The notes under the pieces: generated by a model
Told to the model about the DNA's origin: nothing
What the model saw: only the letters and a program-made list of their open reading frames with translations
Database searches by the model: none
Assembly (NCBI RefSeq): GCF_043876815.1
Contig: NZ_JBAWKA010000002.1
Coordinates: forward strand, 620,001-684,000
Direction of reading: 5' to 3'
From: Gaetbulibacter_A sp043876815
GTDB lineage: Bacteria > Bacteroidota > Bacteroidia > Flavobacteriales > Flavobacteriaceae
Length of the DNA: 64,000 nt
Position numbers and translations under genes: made by a program
Shown here: positions 17,161 to 25,140 of the stretch, piece by piece
Position numbering within the stretch: position 1 is the stretch's first letter
Layout: the number at the start of each line of letters is the position of its first letter

Positions 17161-17670
17161 ATGAAAACAACATCCAAATTATTTTGTGCCTTAATCATCT
17201 TATTCCTGGTTAGTTGCGGAGGAAAAGAAAAAGAGAAAGAGAAAGAGTCTTTTACTTACGAAAAAACAGAAACAACCGCAGACAAAAATGTTAGTATGGA
17301 AGAAGAAAATATCCCTGCTTCAAAAACCATCGATCTTAACAATAAAGGGGTAGGACCAATAAAGGAAATAAAGCTGGATAGCGAAATCAATCAGGAATTA
17401 GTAACTCAAGGTGAAGATATTTTTAAAAAAATGTGTACCGCATGTCACAGGGAAAATAAAAAATTTATAGGCCCTGCGCCTCATGGTGTTTTAGAACGAA
17501 GATCTCCAGAATGGGTTATGAATATGATCTTAAACCCTGAAGGAATGGTGCAAAATGATCCTTTAGCAAAAGCATTGTTAATTGAATTTAATGGGTCTCC
17601 AATGGCAAATCAAAACCTTACTGAAGAGGAGGCGAGAGCTATTTTGGAATATTTCAGAACTTTAAAATAA
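17161..17670 (+). CDS. Monohaem cytochrome c lipoprotein of the nos cluster
   Basis: A 169-residue class I-like cytochrome c, anchored by lipid at Cys19 (LFLVSCGGK) and held on a charged linker that starts with a KE-repeat. The haem site is CTACH at residues 92-96 and the likely sixth ligand is Met148 (NGSPMANQ). It is the first gene of the nos cluster, 6 bases ahead of the fasciclin gene. The probable role is passing electrons from the quinol chain to NosZ in the absence of NosR; this role is inferred from position. Confidence 0.88.
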   Translation: MKTTSKLFCALIILFLVSCGGKEKEKEKESFTYEKTETTADKNVSMEEENIPASKTIDLNNKGVGPIKEIKLDSEINQELVTQGEDIFKKMCTACHRENKKFIGPAPHGVLERRSPEWVMNMILNPEGMVQNDPLAKALLIEFNGSPMANQNLTEEEARAILEYFRTLK

Positions 17671-17676
17671 TAACAT

Positions 17677-18246
17677 ATGAAAAATATAAAACCTTTATTA
17701 TTAGTTTTTGCTTGCTTATTTTTTGCGTTTTCTTGTAAAAATAATAGCAAAGACTCAAGCTCGGAATCTGTAACTACAGAAGAAAATAATACGAATAAAA
17801 CAGGACAGGCATTTATTGTTGATGATGCGTCTACACCTAACTGCCTTCAGATAGCTATGGGCTCTCCAGACCATAAAACACTAGTAGCAGCTGTTCAAGC
17901 GGCACAAGTAGAAAATGCTTTGGTTAATGTTGGTCCTCTTACTGTTTTTGCCCCTACAGATGCTGCTTTTTCTGCTTTACCAGAAGGAACGGTGGAAAAT
18001 CTGGTAAAACCAGAAAACAAAGAAGTCTTGGCTAACATTTTAAAATACCATGTTACACCAGGTAATTTAAGCACTTCGATTTTAACCAAACTCCCAAAAT
18101 TAGGCCAGGCTAATAATCAATATGTAAAGGTAGAGGTTGTTGATGGCAAACCAGTTATAGGTGGGGCAAACATTATAGCTTCGGTTAAAGCGGGTAATGG
18201 TATTGTACATGTTATAGACAAGGTTTTGTTACCTCCTAATGAATAA
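17677..18246 (+). CDS. Fasciclin-domain lipoprotein in the nos cluster
   Basis: A 189-residue lipoprotein (lipid Cys20, FFAFSCKNN) with one fasciclin (FAS1) domain, residues about 50-189: LTVFAPTDAAFSALPEGTVE, then ILKYHVTPGNLS, and the C-terminal GNGIVHVIDKVLLPP. FAS1 domains generally mediate adhesion or protein-protein contacts. It sits between the cytochrome c gene (6-base gap) and nosZ (25-base gap), so it is cotranscribed with them and probably assists N2O respiration, perhaps in docking or copper-site assembly. I know of no proven function for a FAS1 protein in this setting. Confidence 0.9.
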   Translation: MKNIKPLLLVFACLFFAFSCKNNSKDSSSESVTTEENNTNKTGQAFIVDDASTPNCLQIAMGSPDHKTLVAAVQAAQVENALVNVGPLTVFAPTDAAFSALPEGTVENLVKPENKEVLANILKYHVTPGNLSTSILTKLPKLGQANNQYVKVEVVDGKPVIGGANIIASVKAGNGIVHVIDKVLLPPNE

Positions 18247-18271
18247 ATAATTAACAATAATAAAATAGAAT

Positions 18272-20233
18272 ATGAAGAATTTTTTAAAATCGGCAATTGG
18301 AATAATCATTATTATAATTGCATTTACAGCTTGCAACAATAAGTCTGGTAAATCCGGAGCTCTAGCTAGCAGCGTTGCAGAAAAAGTTTATGTTGCTCCC
18401 GGAGAGCATGATGAGTTTTATGCCTTTGTCTCGGGGGGATTTAGCGGACAGTTATCTGTTTATGGGTTGCCTTCAGGGAGATTGTTTAAAGTTATTCCGG
18501 TGTTCTCTCAGGATGCAGAAAAAGCCTATGGTTATAATGAAGAAACTAAACCAATGTTAAATACTTCATTTGGCTTTATACCATGGGATGATGCGCACCA
18601 TCCGGATATTTCTCAAACTAACGGGGTTATAGACGGACGATGGGTGTTTATTAATGGAAACAACACGCCTAGAATTGCAAAAATTGATCTTTCGACTTTT
18701 GAAACTACCGAAATTTTAGAAATCCCCAATAGTGCCGGAAACCATAGTTCTTCATATGTTACCGATAATACAGAATATGTCGTAGCCGGTACGCGGTTTT
18801 CTGTTCCCATTCCACAACGTGATATGCCCATAAACGAATATAAGGGTAATTTTAAAGGAACATTATCTTTTATAAAGGTTGATCAGGAAGATGGTGGTAT
18901 GGACTTGAAATTTCAAGTTTTAATGCCTGGTTTTGATTATGATAAAGCACACCCGGGAAGAGGTAAATCGCATGGTTGGTTCTTTTTTACAACCTACAAT
19001 ACTGAAGAGGCTAGTACACTTTTGGAGGTTAATGCCTCTCAAAACGATAAAGATTTTATTGCTGCTGTAAATTGGAAAAAAATTGAAGAATTCGTAAACA
19101 ATGGAGGTGGAAAAAAAATGGCCACTAATTATGCACATAATGTGTATGATGAAAAAACACATTCTGCTACTTCTACAATGAAAAAAGAAGTACTTGTTGT
19201 TGATCCTTCTGATGTTCCTGGAGCACTTTATTTTTTACCAACTCCAAAATCTCCACATGGTTGCGATGTTGATCCAACGGGTGAGTATATTGTTGGTAGT
19301 GGTAAGCTTTCTGCCGATGTTACGGTACATTCATTTACAAAAATGTTAGATGCTATAGAAAACAAAAAATTTGCAGGAGAAGCTTACGGAATCCCTATTT
19401 TAAATTTTGAAGATGTTTTAGCCGGTAGTGTTAAACAACCAGGTCTAGGGCCGTTACATACAGAATTTGATAATAAAGGTAATGCATATACGTCATTCTT
19501 TATTTCATCCGAAATAGTAAAATGGAAATTAGGGACATGGGAAGTGGTGGATCGTCAACCAAGTTACTATTCTATTGGTCATTTAATGATCCCCGGAGGT
19601 AACTCTCAAAAACCATTTGGAAAATATGTTGTTGGCATGAATAAAATTACTAAAGATCGGTATTTACCAACGGGTCCTGAAGTAACACAATCAGCTCAAC
19701 TTTACGATATTTCTGGAGACAAAATGGAATTATTACTTGATTTCCCTACCGTTGGAGAACCTCATTATGCAGCGGGTTGTCCTGCAGACCTCATTAAACC
19801 TAGATCAAAAAAGATTTTTAATTTGGAAGACAACGAACATCCTTATGCTGCAAAAAGTGAAGCTGATACAAAAGTTGAAAGAGATGGCAATGTGGTACAT
19901 ATTTATATGACTACCATTCGAAGTCATTTTTCACCAGATAATATTGAAGGGGTGAAAGTAGGTGATAAAGTTTATTTTCATGTAACAAACCTAGAGCAAG
20001 ATTATGATGTACCTCATGGCGTAAGTATGATCGGAGCCAATACATCAGAGTTGCTTATTATGCCCGGACAAACTGAAACCTTCCTTTGGGAGCCAAAACA
20101 AGTAGGGGTGTGGCCATTTTATTGTACAGATTTCTGTTCGGCTTTACACCAGGAAATGCAAGGCTATGTTAGAGTTTCTTCAGCTAATTCAAATGTGCCA
20201 TTAAAGTGGTCGCTGGGAGAAGATATTGAATAA
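18272..20233 (+). CDS. nosZ: Nitrous-oxide reductase, clade II, lipoprotein form
   Basis: Reduces N2O to N2 in the periplasm. The signal is Sec/lipoprotein type (Cys21, IIIAFTACNN) with no twin arginine, which marks clade II ('atypical') NosZ. The seven CuZ histidines can be placed: His109 and His110 (DAHHPD), then GNHSSSY, SPHGCD, GPLHTEF, GHLMIP and EPHYAAG. The CuA site in the C-terminal cupredoxin domain is complete: CTDFCSALHQEM (C-X3-C-X3-H-X2-M) plus the upstream His in PHGVSM. The length of 653 aa is normal. It is followed by a terminator and then by the maturation genes. Expected to be an active enzyme. Confidence 0.97.
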   Translation: MKNFLKSAIGIIIIIIAFTACNNKSGKSGALASSVAEKVYVAPGEHDEFYAFVSGGFSGQLSVYGLPSGRLFKVIPVFSQDAEKAYGYNEETKPMLNTSFGFIPWDDAHHPDISQTNGVIDGRWVFINGNNTPRIAKIDLSTFETTEILEIPNSAGNHSSSYVTDNTEYVVAGTRFSVPIPQRDMPINEYKGNFKGTLSFIKVDQEDGGMDLKFQVLMPGFDYDKAHPGRGKSHGWFFFTTYNTEEASTLLEVNASQNDKDFIAAVNWKKIEEFVNNGGGKKMATNYAHNVYDEKTHSATSTMKKEVLVVDPSDVPGALYFLPTPKSPHGCDVDPTGEYIVGSGKLSADVTVHSFTKMLDAIENKKFAGEAYGIPILNFEDVLAGSVKQPGLGPLHTEFDNKGNAYTSFFISSEIVKWKLGTWEVVDRQPSYYSIGHLMIPGGNSQKPFGKYVVGMNKITKDRYLPTGPEVTQSAQLYDISGDKMELLLDFPTVGEPHYAAGCPADLIKPRSKKIFNLEDNEHPYAAKSEADTKVERDGNVVHIYMTTIRSHFSPDNIEGVKVGDKVYFHVTNLEQDYDVPHGVSMIGANTSELLIMPGQTETFLWEPKQVGVWPFYCTDFCSALHQEMQGYVRVSSANSNVPLKWSLGEDIE

Positions 20234-20263
20234 AAATAATGCTTTTGCATTTATTTTAGAAAT

Positions 20264-20296
20264 AAGGGCGAGGGTATATTTATCCTCGTCTTTTTT
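20264..20296 (+). terminator. Terminator between nosZ and the maturation genes
   Basis: AAGGGCGAGG (20264-20273) pairs with CCTCGTCTTT (20284-20293) using G-T pairs, then more T residues. It lies 30 bases after the nosZ stop and 38 bases before the next ATG. It would make nosZ transcripts more abundant than those of the downstream genes. Confidence 0.75.
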
Positions 20297-20333
20297 CTAA
20301 AAAAGAAATGATTTAAATATAAAATGTAATACT

Positions 20334-20930
20334 ATGAAAAAGTCTAATATAATCATGTTAATAGCGGCACTTCTGCCTTTAGGTTTATTTCTTTTTCCAC
20401 TTTGGAAAATTACCTTGGAAGCCCCTCAATACCCAACTTCTTTGGGTATGAGTATATATATTAATGATTTTGCAGATGTCAATCCTCATGATATTAAAAA
20501 CATTAATTTAATGAATCATTATGTAGGTATGAAATACATTCCGGAGAGCATTCCAGAATTTAAAATTTTCCCAATAGGAATAATAATAACCTCAATAATA
20601 GGGCTTTTAATCGCCTTCAAAGGGAATTATAAATGGTTCTTGTTTTGGTTCGTTTTAATGGTGGTTTTATGCTCGGCAGGCATGTATGACTTTTATCTTT
20701 GGGAATATGATTACGGGCATAATTTAGACCCTAAAGCTATAATGAAATTTACAAATCCGGATGGCACGCAAATGGGATTTCAACCACCTTTATTCGGGAG
20801 TAAGGATATATTAAATTTTACCGCCCATTCTTATCCTAGATTAGGTGCTTTTTTATTAGGTCTGGGTATTGCGTTTTCTTTTATTGCCTATCGGGTTGGG
20901 TTAAAGCAAAGTAAAAGCTTAAAAACTTAA
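20334..20930 (+). CDS. Small membrane protein between nosZ and nosL
   Basis: A 198-residue inner-membrane protein with about four hydrophobic helices: residues 7-27, 83-100, 104-124 and 172-192. The loop between helices 1 and 2 (residues about 28-80) is rich in Asn, Asp and Pro (IYINDFADVNPHDIKNINL) and a second loop holds AHSYPR. It is 5 bases ahead of nosL and so part of the maturation operon. Proteins of this kind occur in nos clusters of other Bacteroidota as far as I recall, but no function is established. Candidates are copper handling or electron transfer. Confidence 0.75.
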   Translation: MKKSNIIMLIAALLPLGLFLFPLWKITLEAPQYPTSLGMSIYINDFADVNPHDIKNINLMNHYVGMKYIPESIPEFKIFPIGIIITSIIGLLIAFKGNYKWFLFWFVLMVVLCSAGMYDFYLWEYDYGHNLDPKAIMKFTNPDGTQMGFQPPLFGSKDILNFTAHSYPRLGAFLLGLGIAFSFIAYRVGLKQSKSLKT

Positions 20931-20935
20931 TAAAA

Positions 20936-21367
20936 ATGAAGTCTTTAAACTGTTTTTTAATACTGCCGATGTTGCTGTTTTATAATTGCAATGTTACGCC
21001 TAAGCCCATAGATTACGGAAATGATGGATGTCATTTTTGTAGAATGACTATAGTGGATAAGGTTCATGCGGCTGAAATTGTTACAAAAAAGGGGAAGGTT
21101 TATAAGTTTGATGCCACAGAATGCATGATAAATTTTAAAAAATCATTCGATGTTTCAAAAATTGAATTGTACCTCTCTAATAATTTTACCGAGCCGGAAG
21201 TATTAATTGATGCCACTAAAGCAACTTTTTTGATAAGTGAAGAAATACCCAGCCCGATGGGGGCTTTTTTATCGGCCTTTAAAGATCCCACTGAAGCTCA
21301 AAAATTTCAAAGTCTAAAAGGTGGGACCTTATATTCCTGGGAAGAACTTCAAAATCATCTTAATTAA
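20936..21367 (+). CDS. nosL: NosL copper chaperone lipoprotein
   Basis: An outer-leaflet copper(I) chaperone that hands copper to apo-NosZ. A short signal peptide ends at Cys18 (LLFYNCNVT). The copper-binding motif is CHFCRM at residues 32-37 (Cys32, Cys35, Met37), and the family signature continues with FDATECMINF and PMGAFLSAF. The length of 143 aa fits. The stop codon is directly followed by the TTG start of nosD. Confidence 0.93.
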   Translation: MKSLNCFLILPMLLFYNCNVTPKPIDYGNDGCHFCRMTIVDKVHAAEIVTKKGKVYKFDATECMINFKKSFDVSKIELYLSNNFTEPEVLIDATKATFLISEEIPSPMGAFLSAFKDPTEAQKFQSLKGGTLYSWEELQNHLN

Positions 21368-22603
21368 TTGAACTGTTTTGTAATAAATATAAGCCTATTA
21401 ATTTTCACCCTGATTGGTTATTCTCAAACCATAACGGTTTGCAATACCTGTCCTGTTTCTTCCCTAAAAAGTGCGATACAATTAGTAGAAAGAAACGGCA
21501 CTATTATTATTGAAAAAGGCACCTATAAAGAACATAATATTATCATACATAAGCCACTAAACATTATTGGAAAAAATCAACCCGTTATAGACGGCGAATT
21601 AAAGGGAGAAATTATTACCATAGTTTCAGATTCAGTTTCTGTCGATGGTTTAAATATTATCAATGTAGGTAAAAGTTATACTGAAGATTTTGCCGCCATT
21701 AGAGTAAAAAAGAGCAACTATTTTACCATTAAGAATTTAGTATTAGAAAAAATGTTTTTCGGTATTTATATAGAAAAATCAAACCATGGCACCATATTTC
21801 ACAACAGGATTATAGGTAATGCTACATCCGAGTATAATTCAGGTAACGGTATTCAACTATGGTATAGTAATCATGTGAATATTGAACAAAATCATATTCA
21901 AGGCGTGAGAGATGGTATCTATCTGGAATTTACGCATAATAGTTTTATTAAAAATAATACAAGTACAAAAAACTTAAGGTACGGACTCCATTTTATGTTT
22001 TCAAACAAGAATGTTTATGAAGCAAATTTATTTGAAAACAACGGCGCTGGTGTTGCTGTTATGTTTTCAAAAAATATTAAAATGAAATATAACAGGTTTA
22101 AAAAAAACTGGGGAAGCGCATCGTATGGAGTGCTTCTAAAAGAAATAAACGATTCTGAAATAATTGGTAATTTTTTTGAGGAAAACACTATAGGAATAAA
22201 CATTGAAGGCTCTAATAGGATGCTTTACAAAAACAATAATTTTATAAATAATGGTTGGGCCATTAAAGTGAGAGGTGCGTGTTACACGAATACTTTTTTT
22301 CAAAACAATTTTTTGTACAATTCTTTCGATATTTCTTATAACAGCAAAGTAAACGATAATGTATTTAATCAAAATTATTGGAGCAACTACACAGGCTACG
22401 ATTTAGATAAAGATGGTTTTGGAGATGTGCCTTACAGACCCGTTAAGCTGTTTTCTTATATAGTAAATAGAACGCCTGAGACGATAATTTTATTAAGAAG
22501 TTTATTTATTGATATTATAGATTTTTCAGAAAAAGTCTCGCCTGTTTTTACGCCGGACGATTTAATGGACAACAATCCCTTGATGAAAAAACACCATGAT
22601 TAG
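21368..22603 (+). CDS. nosD: NosD periplasmic beta-helix protein
   Basis: A periplasmic maturation factor for the CuZ site that works with the NosFY transporter. Translation starts at TTG 21368, the codon after the nosL stop; the encoded MNCFVINISLLIFTLIGYSQ is a good signal peptide and no ATG follows before the mature part. Residues about 45-370 form right-handed parallel beta-helix (CASH/PbH1) repeats rich in Asn and Ile, e.g. 'NGIQLWYSNHVNIEQNHIQG'. The C-terminus carries the family motif QNYWSNYTGYDLDKDGFGDV. It overlaps nosF by 8 bases. Confidence 0.95.
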   Translation: MNCFVINISLLIFTLIGYSQTITVCNTCPVSSLKSAIQLVERNGTIIIEKGTYKEHNIIIHKPLNIIGKNQPVIDGELKGEIITIVSDSVSVDGLNIINVGKSYTEDFAAIRVKKSNYFTIKNLVLEKMFFGIYIEKSNHGTIFHNRIIGNATSEYNSGNGIQLWYSNHVNIEQNHIQGVRDGIYLEFTHNSFIKNNTSTKNLRYGLHFMFSNKNVYEANLFENNGAGVAVMFSKNIKMKYNRFKKNWGSASYGVLLKEINDSEIIGNFFEENTIGINIEGSNRMLYKNNNFINNGWAIKVRGACYTNTFFQNNFLYNSFDISYNSKVNDNVFNQNYWSNYTGYDLDKDGFGDVPYRPVKLFSYIVNRTPETIILLRSLFIDIIDFSEKVSPVFTPDDLMDNNPLMKKHHD

Positions 22604-23318
22604 AATTGAAAATTTACATAAAAGGTTTGGTAAAAACGACGTATTAAGTGGTTTAGATCTTGACATAAAAGAAGGAGGCATATTTGCCGTTCTGGGACCT
22701 AACGGTTCGGGAAAGACAACATTAATAAAATCTATTTTAGGGATGGTAATACCAAATAAAGGCAATATTTACTTATTTGGGAGCGACATAAAAAAAAGTC
22801 CTTATTACAGGAATAAGATTGATTACTTACCTCAAATTGCAAATTTCCCTAATAATTTAAAAGTCAAGGAACTCATCAACATGATCAAAGATCTTAGAGG
22901 TTACACCAAAAACGACACTGATTTAATAAGTCAATTTAGTTTAGAACCATTTCTTGATAAAAAATTAGGAAATCTATCCGGCGGAACCAAACAAAAAGTT
23001 AATCTGGTTTTAACCTTTATGTTCAATAGTCCTATTATGATTCTAGACGAGCCAACATCGGGGTTGGATCCTATTTCATTACTCACTTTAAAACAATTAA
23101 TACAATCTGAAAAAGATAAAGGGAAAACGATATTAATTACCTCACACATTATGAGTTTTGTTGAAGAAATATCAGATGAAATCGTGTTTTTATTAGAGGG
23201 AAAAATTTACTTTAAAGGCACTATTAATGAACTAAAACAAAAAACCAACCAACCGGACTTTGAAAATGCTATAGCGACAATTTTAAAAGAAAACCATGCT
23301 AAAAATATTAAAATATAG
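22596..23318 (+). CDS. nosF: NosF ABC transporter ATPase
   Basis: The ATP-binding subunit of the NosFY transporter that supplies sulfur or another component for CuZ assembly together with NosD. Walker A is GPNGSGKTT (residues about 34-42), the ABC signature LSGGTKQK, Walker B MILDEPTSGLD, and the H-loop TSHIM. The length of 240 aa is slightly short compared with about 300 for Gram-negative NosF, as in other clade II clusters. It overlaps nosD by 8 bases and nosY by 23 bases, so the three are translationally coupled. Confidence 0.95.
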   Translation: MIRIENLHKRFGKNDVLSGLDLDIKEGGIFAVLGPNGSGKTTLIKSILGMVIPNKGNIYLFGSDIKKSPYYRNKIDYLPQIANFPNNLKVKELINMIKDLRGYTKNDTDLISQFSLEPFLDKKLGNLSGGTKQKVNLVLTFMFNSPIMILDEPTSGLDPISLLTLKQLIQSEKDKGKTILITSHIMSFVEEISDEIVFLLEGKIYFKGTINELKQKTNQPDFENAIATILKENHAKNIKI

Positions 23319-24078
23319 TTTTTACGATTTAATCCGTAGTCGTTGGAGTTACGTATACTTTGCATTCTATTTGTTGCTTAGTTTTGTGTTGTTATTTTTA
23401 AATAATGACCTTTCTAAAGCGGTTATAACTTTAATGAATGTTATTATAATTATTGTCCCGTTAATAGGAACCATTTTTGGAGCCATGTATTATTACAATT
23501 CTAAAGAATTTACAGAACTCCTGTTAGCACAACCCCTAAAGCGGTCTTCAATATTTTTAGGTCAGTATTTAGGCGTAGCTATTTCCTTATCAATGAGTTT
23601 AATTTTAGGGTTGGGGCTACCTTTTATTTTTTATGGTTTATTTAAATCCAATAGCATTTGGGATTTTTCATTACTAATAATTACAGGAGCTTTATTGTCG
23701 TTTGTTTTTACGGCATTGGCTTTTAATATTGCTTTATCTAATGAAAATAAGATAAAAGGATTTGGCTATGCAATTCTTTTATGGCTATTCCTGGCTATTA
23801 TTTATGATGGTCTTTTTTTAATGTCGCTGATACTTTTTGAAGATTACCCACTAGATAAACTCTCTTTGGTAGGCACGATGCTAAACCCGATAGACTTATC
23901 CAGAACACTCATTTTACTGAAATTGGATATTTCTGCACTTTTAGGTTACACAGGAGCTATTTTTAAACAGTTTTTCGGAACAAATTTAGGACTAGTAATA
24001 TCCTTTATAATGTTATCCTTGTGGATCATTTTTCCTGTTATTAGAATTGTTTATAAAGCTAAAAGAAAGGATTTTTGA
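23296..24078 (+). CDS. nosY: NosY ABC transporter permease
   Basis: The membrane subunit of NosFY, 260 residues, with six hydrophobic helices (about 15-35, 48-68, 98-120, 132-155, 163-187, 233-253). Family features are the N-terminal LKYSFYDLIRSRWSY amphipathic segment and the EFTELLLAQPLKRSSIF loop after helix 2. It begins inside the nosF gene (23-base overlap). A hairpin follows the gene. Confidence 0.93.
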   Translation: MLKILKYSFYDLIRSRWSYVYFAFYLLLSFVLLFLNNDLSKAVITLMNVIIIIVPLIGTIFGAMYYYNSKEFTELLLAQPLKRSSIFLGQYLGVAISLSMSLILGLGLPFIFYGLFKSNSIWDFSLLIITGALLSFVFTALAFNIALSNENKIKGFGYAILLWLFLAIIYDGLFLMSLILFEDYPLDKLSLVGTMLNPIDLSRTLILLKLDISALLGYTGAIFKQFFGTNLGLVISFIMLSLWIIFPVIRIVYKAKRKDF

Positions 24079-24143
24079 TAATTTTAAAAGAAACTAATAA
24101 AAAATGCGCAGAATTAATCCCTCAAAGTATAGATTATAATTAA

Positions 24144-24172
24144 ATAAGGAGCTACGTAAAGTAACTCCTTAT
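24144..24172 (+). terminator. Hairpin after nosY
   Basis: ATAAGGAG (24144-24151) pairs with CTCCTTAT (24165-24172), with TAC/GTA pairing inside. There is no T run after it, so it may be a 3' stabilising or weak termination structure at the end of the nos genes. Confidence 0.45.
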
Positions 24173-24199
24173 CGAACCATAGATATTCTGTTTTGATTT

Positions 24200-24841
24200 T
24201 TATTTAGATGCGCTTCCAGGATAAAATGTAAGCGTACCTGTAAACACATGATCTGTTTGATGTTCTGGGAGAAAGCCGTCTGGAAAGTTGGCCCAGCCAC
24301 CTTCGATCAAATTGACATAACTATCAGTTGTGCCGCTACCGGTTGCGCCCTCAAAGCGACCTGTACCGCCTGTAAACTCAAAGGCATCTCCAAACCAAAG
24401 TTCATAGTAAGGGTCATCGAAGATTTGATATATTTGACCTATGACTCCGGAAGGGGGAATGTTAAAGTATAATTCATCTCCATTCGCAGCTATAAACACC
24501 CCTTCACCTGCTTTATATTGGAAATTAGGGCCTCCACAAAAAGAGATTGTTGTTGTAAATTTTCCTAAGTGAGTACCCTCACCTTCACCCACCTGATAAT
24601 TACCAGCCGCACCAAAATCTTCATCAGGATTGGTTGATCCGTAAGCTGAACAATCAGGGGTGAATGAATAATCTCTAAGGGTAAAAAAAGTAGCTTTAAA
24701 TGGTACCGTTATGGCTTTTGGTGTTGCCATTTTTAGAGAAAATCCATCGGTAGGTTCTGTGCCTTGAATTTGCTCTTCTGAACAAGAAAAAAGTAGAAAT
24801 AAAGAAGTAAGGGCTGTCATGAATAAATGTAAACGATTCAT
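24200..24841 (-). CDS. Lipoprotein of unknown function, barrel-like
   Basis: A 213-residue lipoprotein (lipid Cys20 in LFLLFSCSEEQ). The mature part is rich in Gly, Phe and Tyr in alternating patterns (TFFTLRDYSF, GKFTTTISFCGG, FTGGTGRFEGATGSG), which suggests a small beta-barrel of the allene-oxide-cyclase/dirigent-like or DUF-type folds. The 'GTGRFEGATGSG' motif occurs in several such families. It converges on the nos operon but no functional link is evident. Annotated only as an exported beta-rich protein. Confidence 0.65.
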   Translation of the reverse strand: MNRLHLFMTALTSLFLLFSCSEEQIQGTEPTDGFSLKMATPKAITVPFKATFFTLRDYSFTPDCSAYGSTNPDEDFGAAGNYQVGEGEGTHLGKFTTTISFCGGPNFQYKAGEGVFIAANGDELYFNIPPSGVIGQIYQIFDDPYYELWFGDAFEFTGGTGRFEGATGSGTTDSYVNLIEGGWANFPDGFLPEHQTDHVFTGTLTFYPGSASK

Positions 24842-25140
24842 TTTTTAAAAAATTTAAAAATTGTTAAATAAAAAAATATAGAACCGAAAAAAGGTAGAAG
24901 AGTTGATTGGTTAAGCTAATTCAGTATATTAATCCCATAGCCATTTTACACCAATTAATCCTGGTGACACTTGTGCTTAAAGTGTTGAAATATAGAAAGA
25001 TAAAAAAAAATTATTAATGATTAATATCAGATATTGTAAATAAATAATTTAATATTTTTAAAAGTTAGGCTAGTAGGGTGTCGAAAACTTGGTATTTATC
25101 GAAAACCCTTTTAAAACGGCCCTTCAAAAATAACGAGTTC
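24842..25140. other. 299-base non-coding gap
   Basis: A+T-rich, no reading frame, tRNA or strong hairpin. The only pattern I see is a short repeated TCGAAAAC about 20 bases apart near 25081-25105. It marks the boundary between the accessory nos region and the core genes that follow. Confidence 0.5.

Noticed and set aside
17218..17250. Short tandem repeat (GAGAAA-type) at the start of the cytochrome c gene
   Set aside because: It encodes a KE-rich linker after the lipidated Cys, a common lipoprotein spacer, and is too short to count as a repeat array.
24079..25140. Right-hand copy of the tRNA-Pro repeat bounding an island
   Set aside because: I looked for the 25-base repeat or its CTGCCACCCCGACA core between nosY and the methyltransferase gene and found none, so the repeats do not bracket the nos genes.
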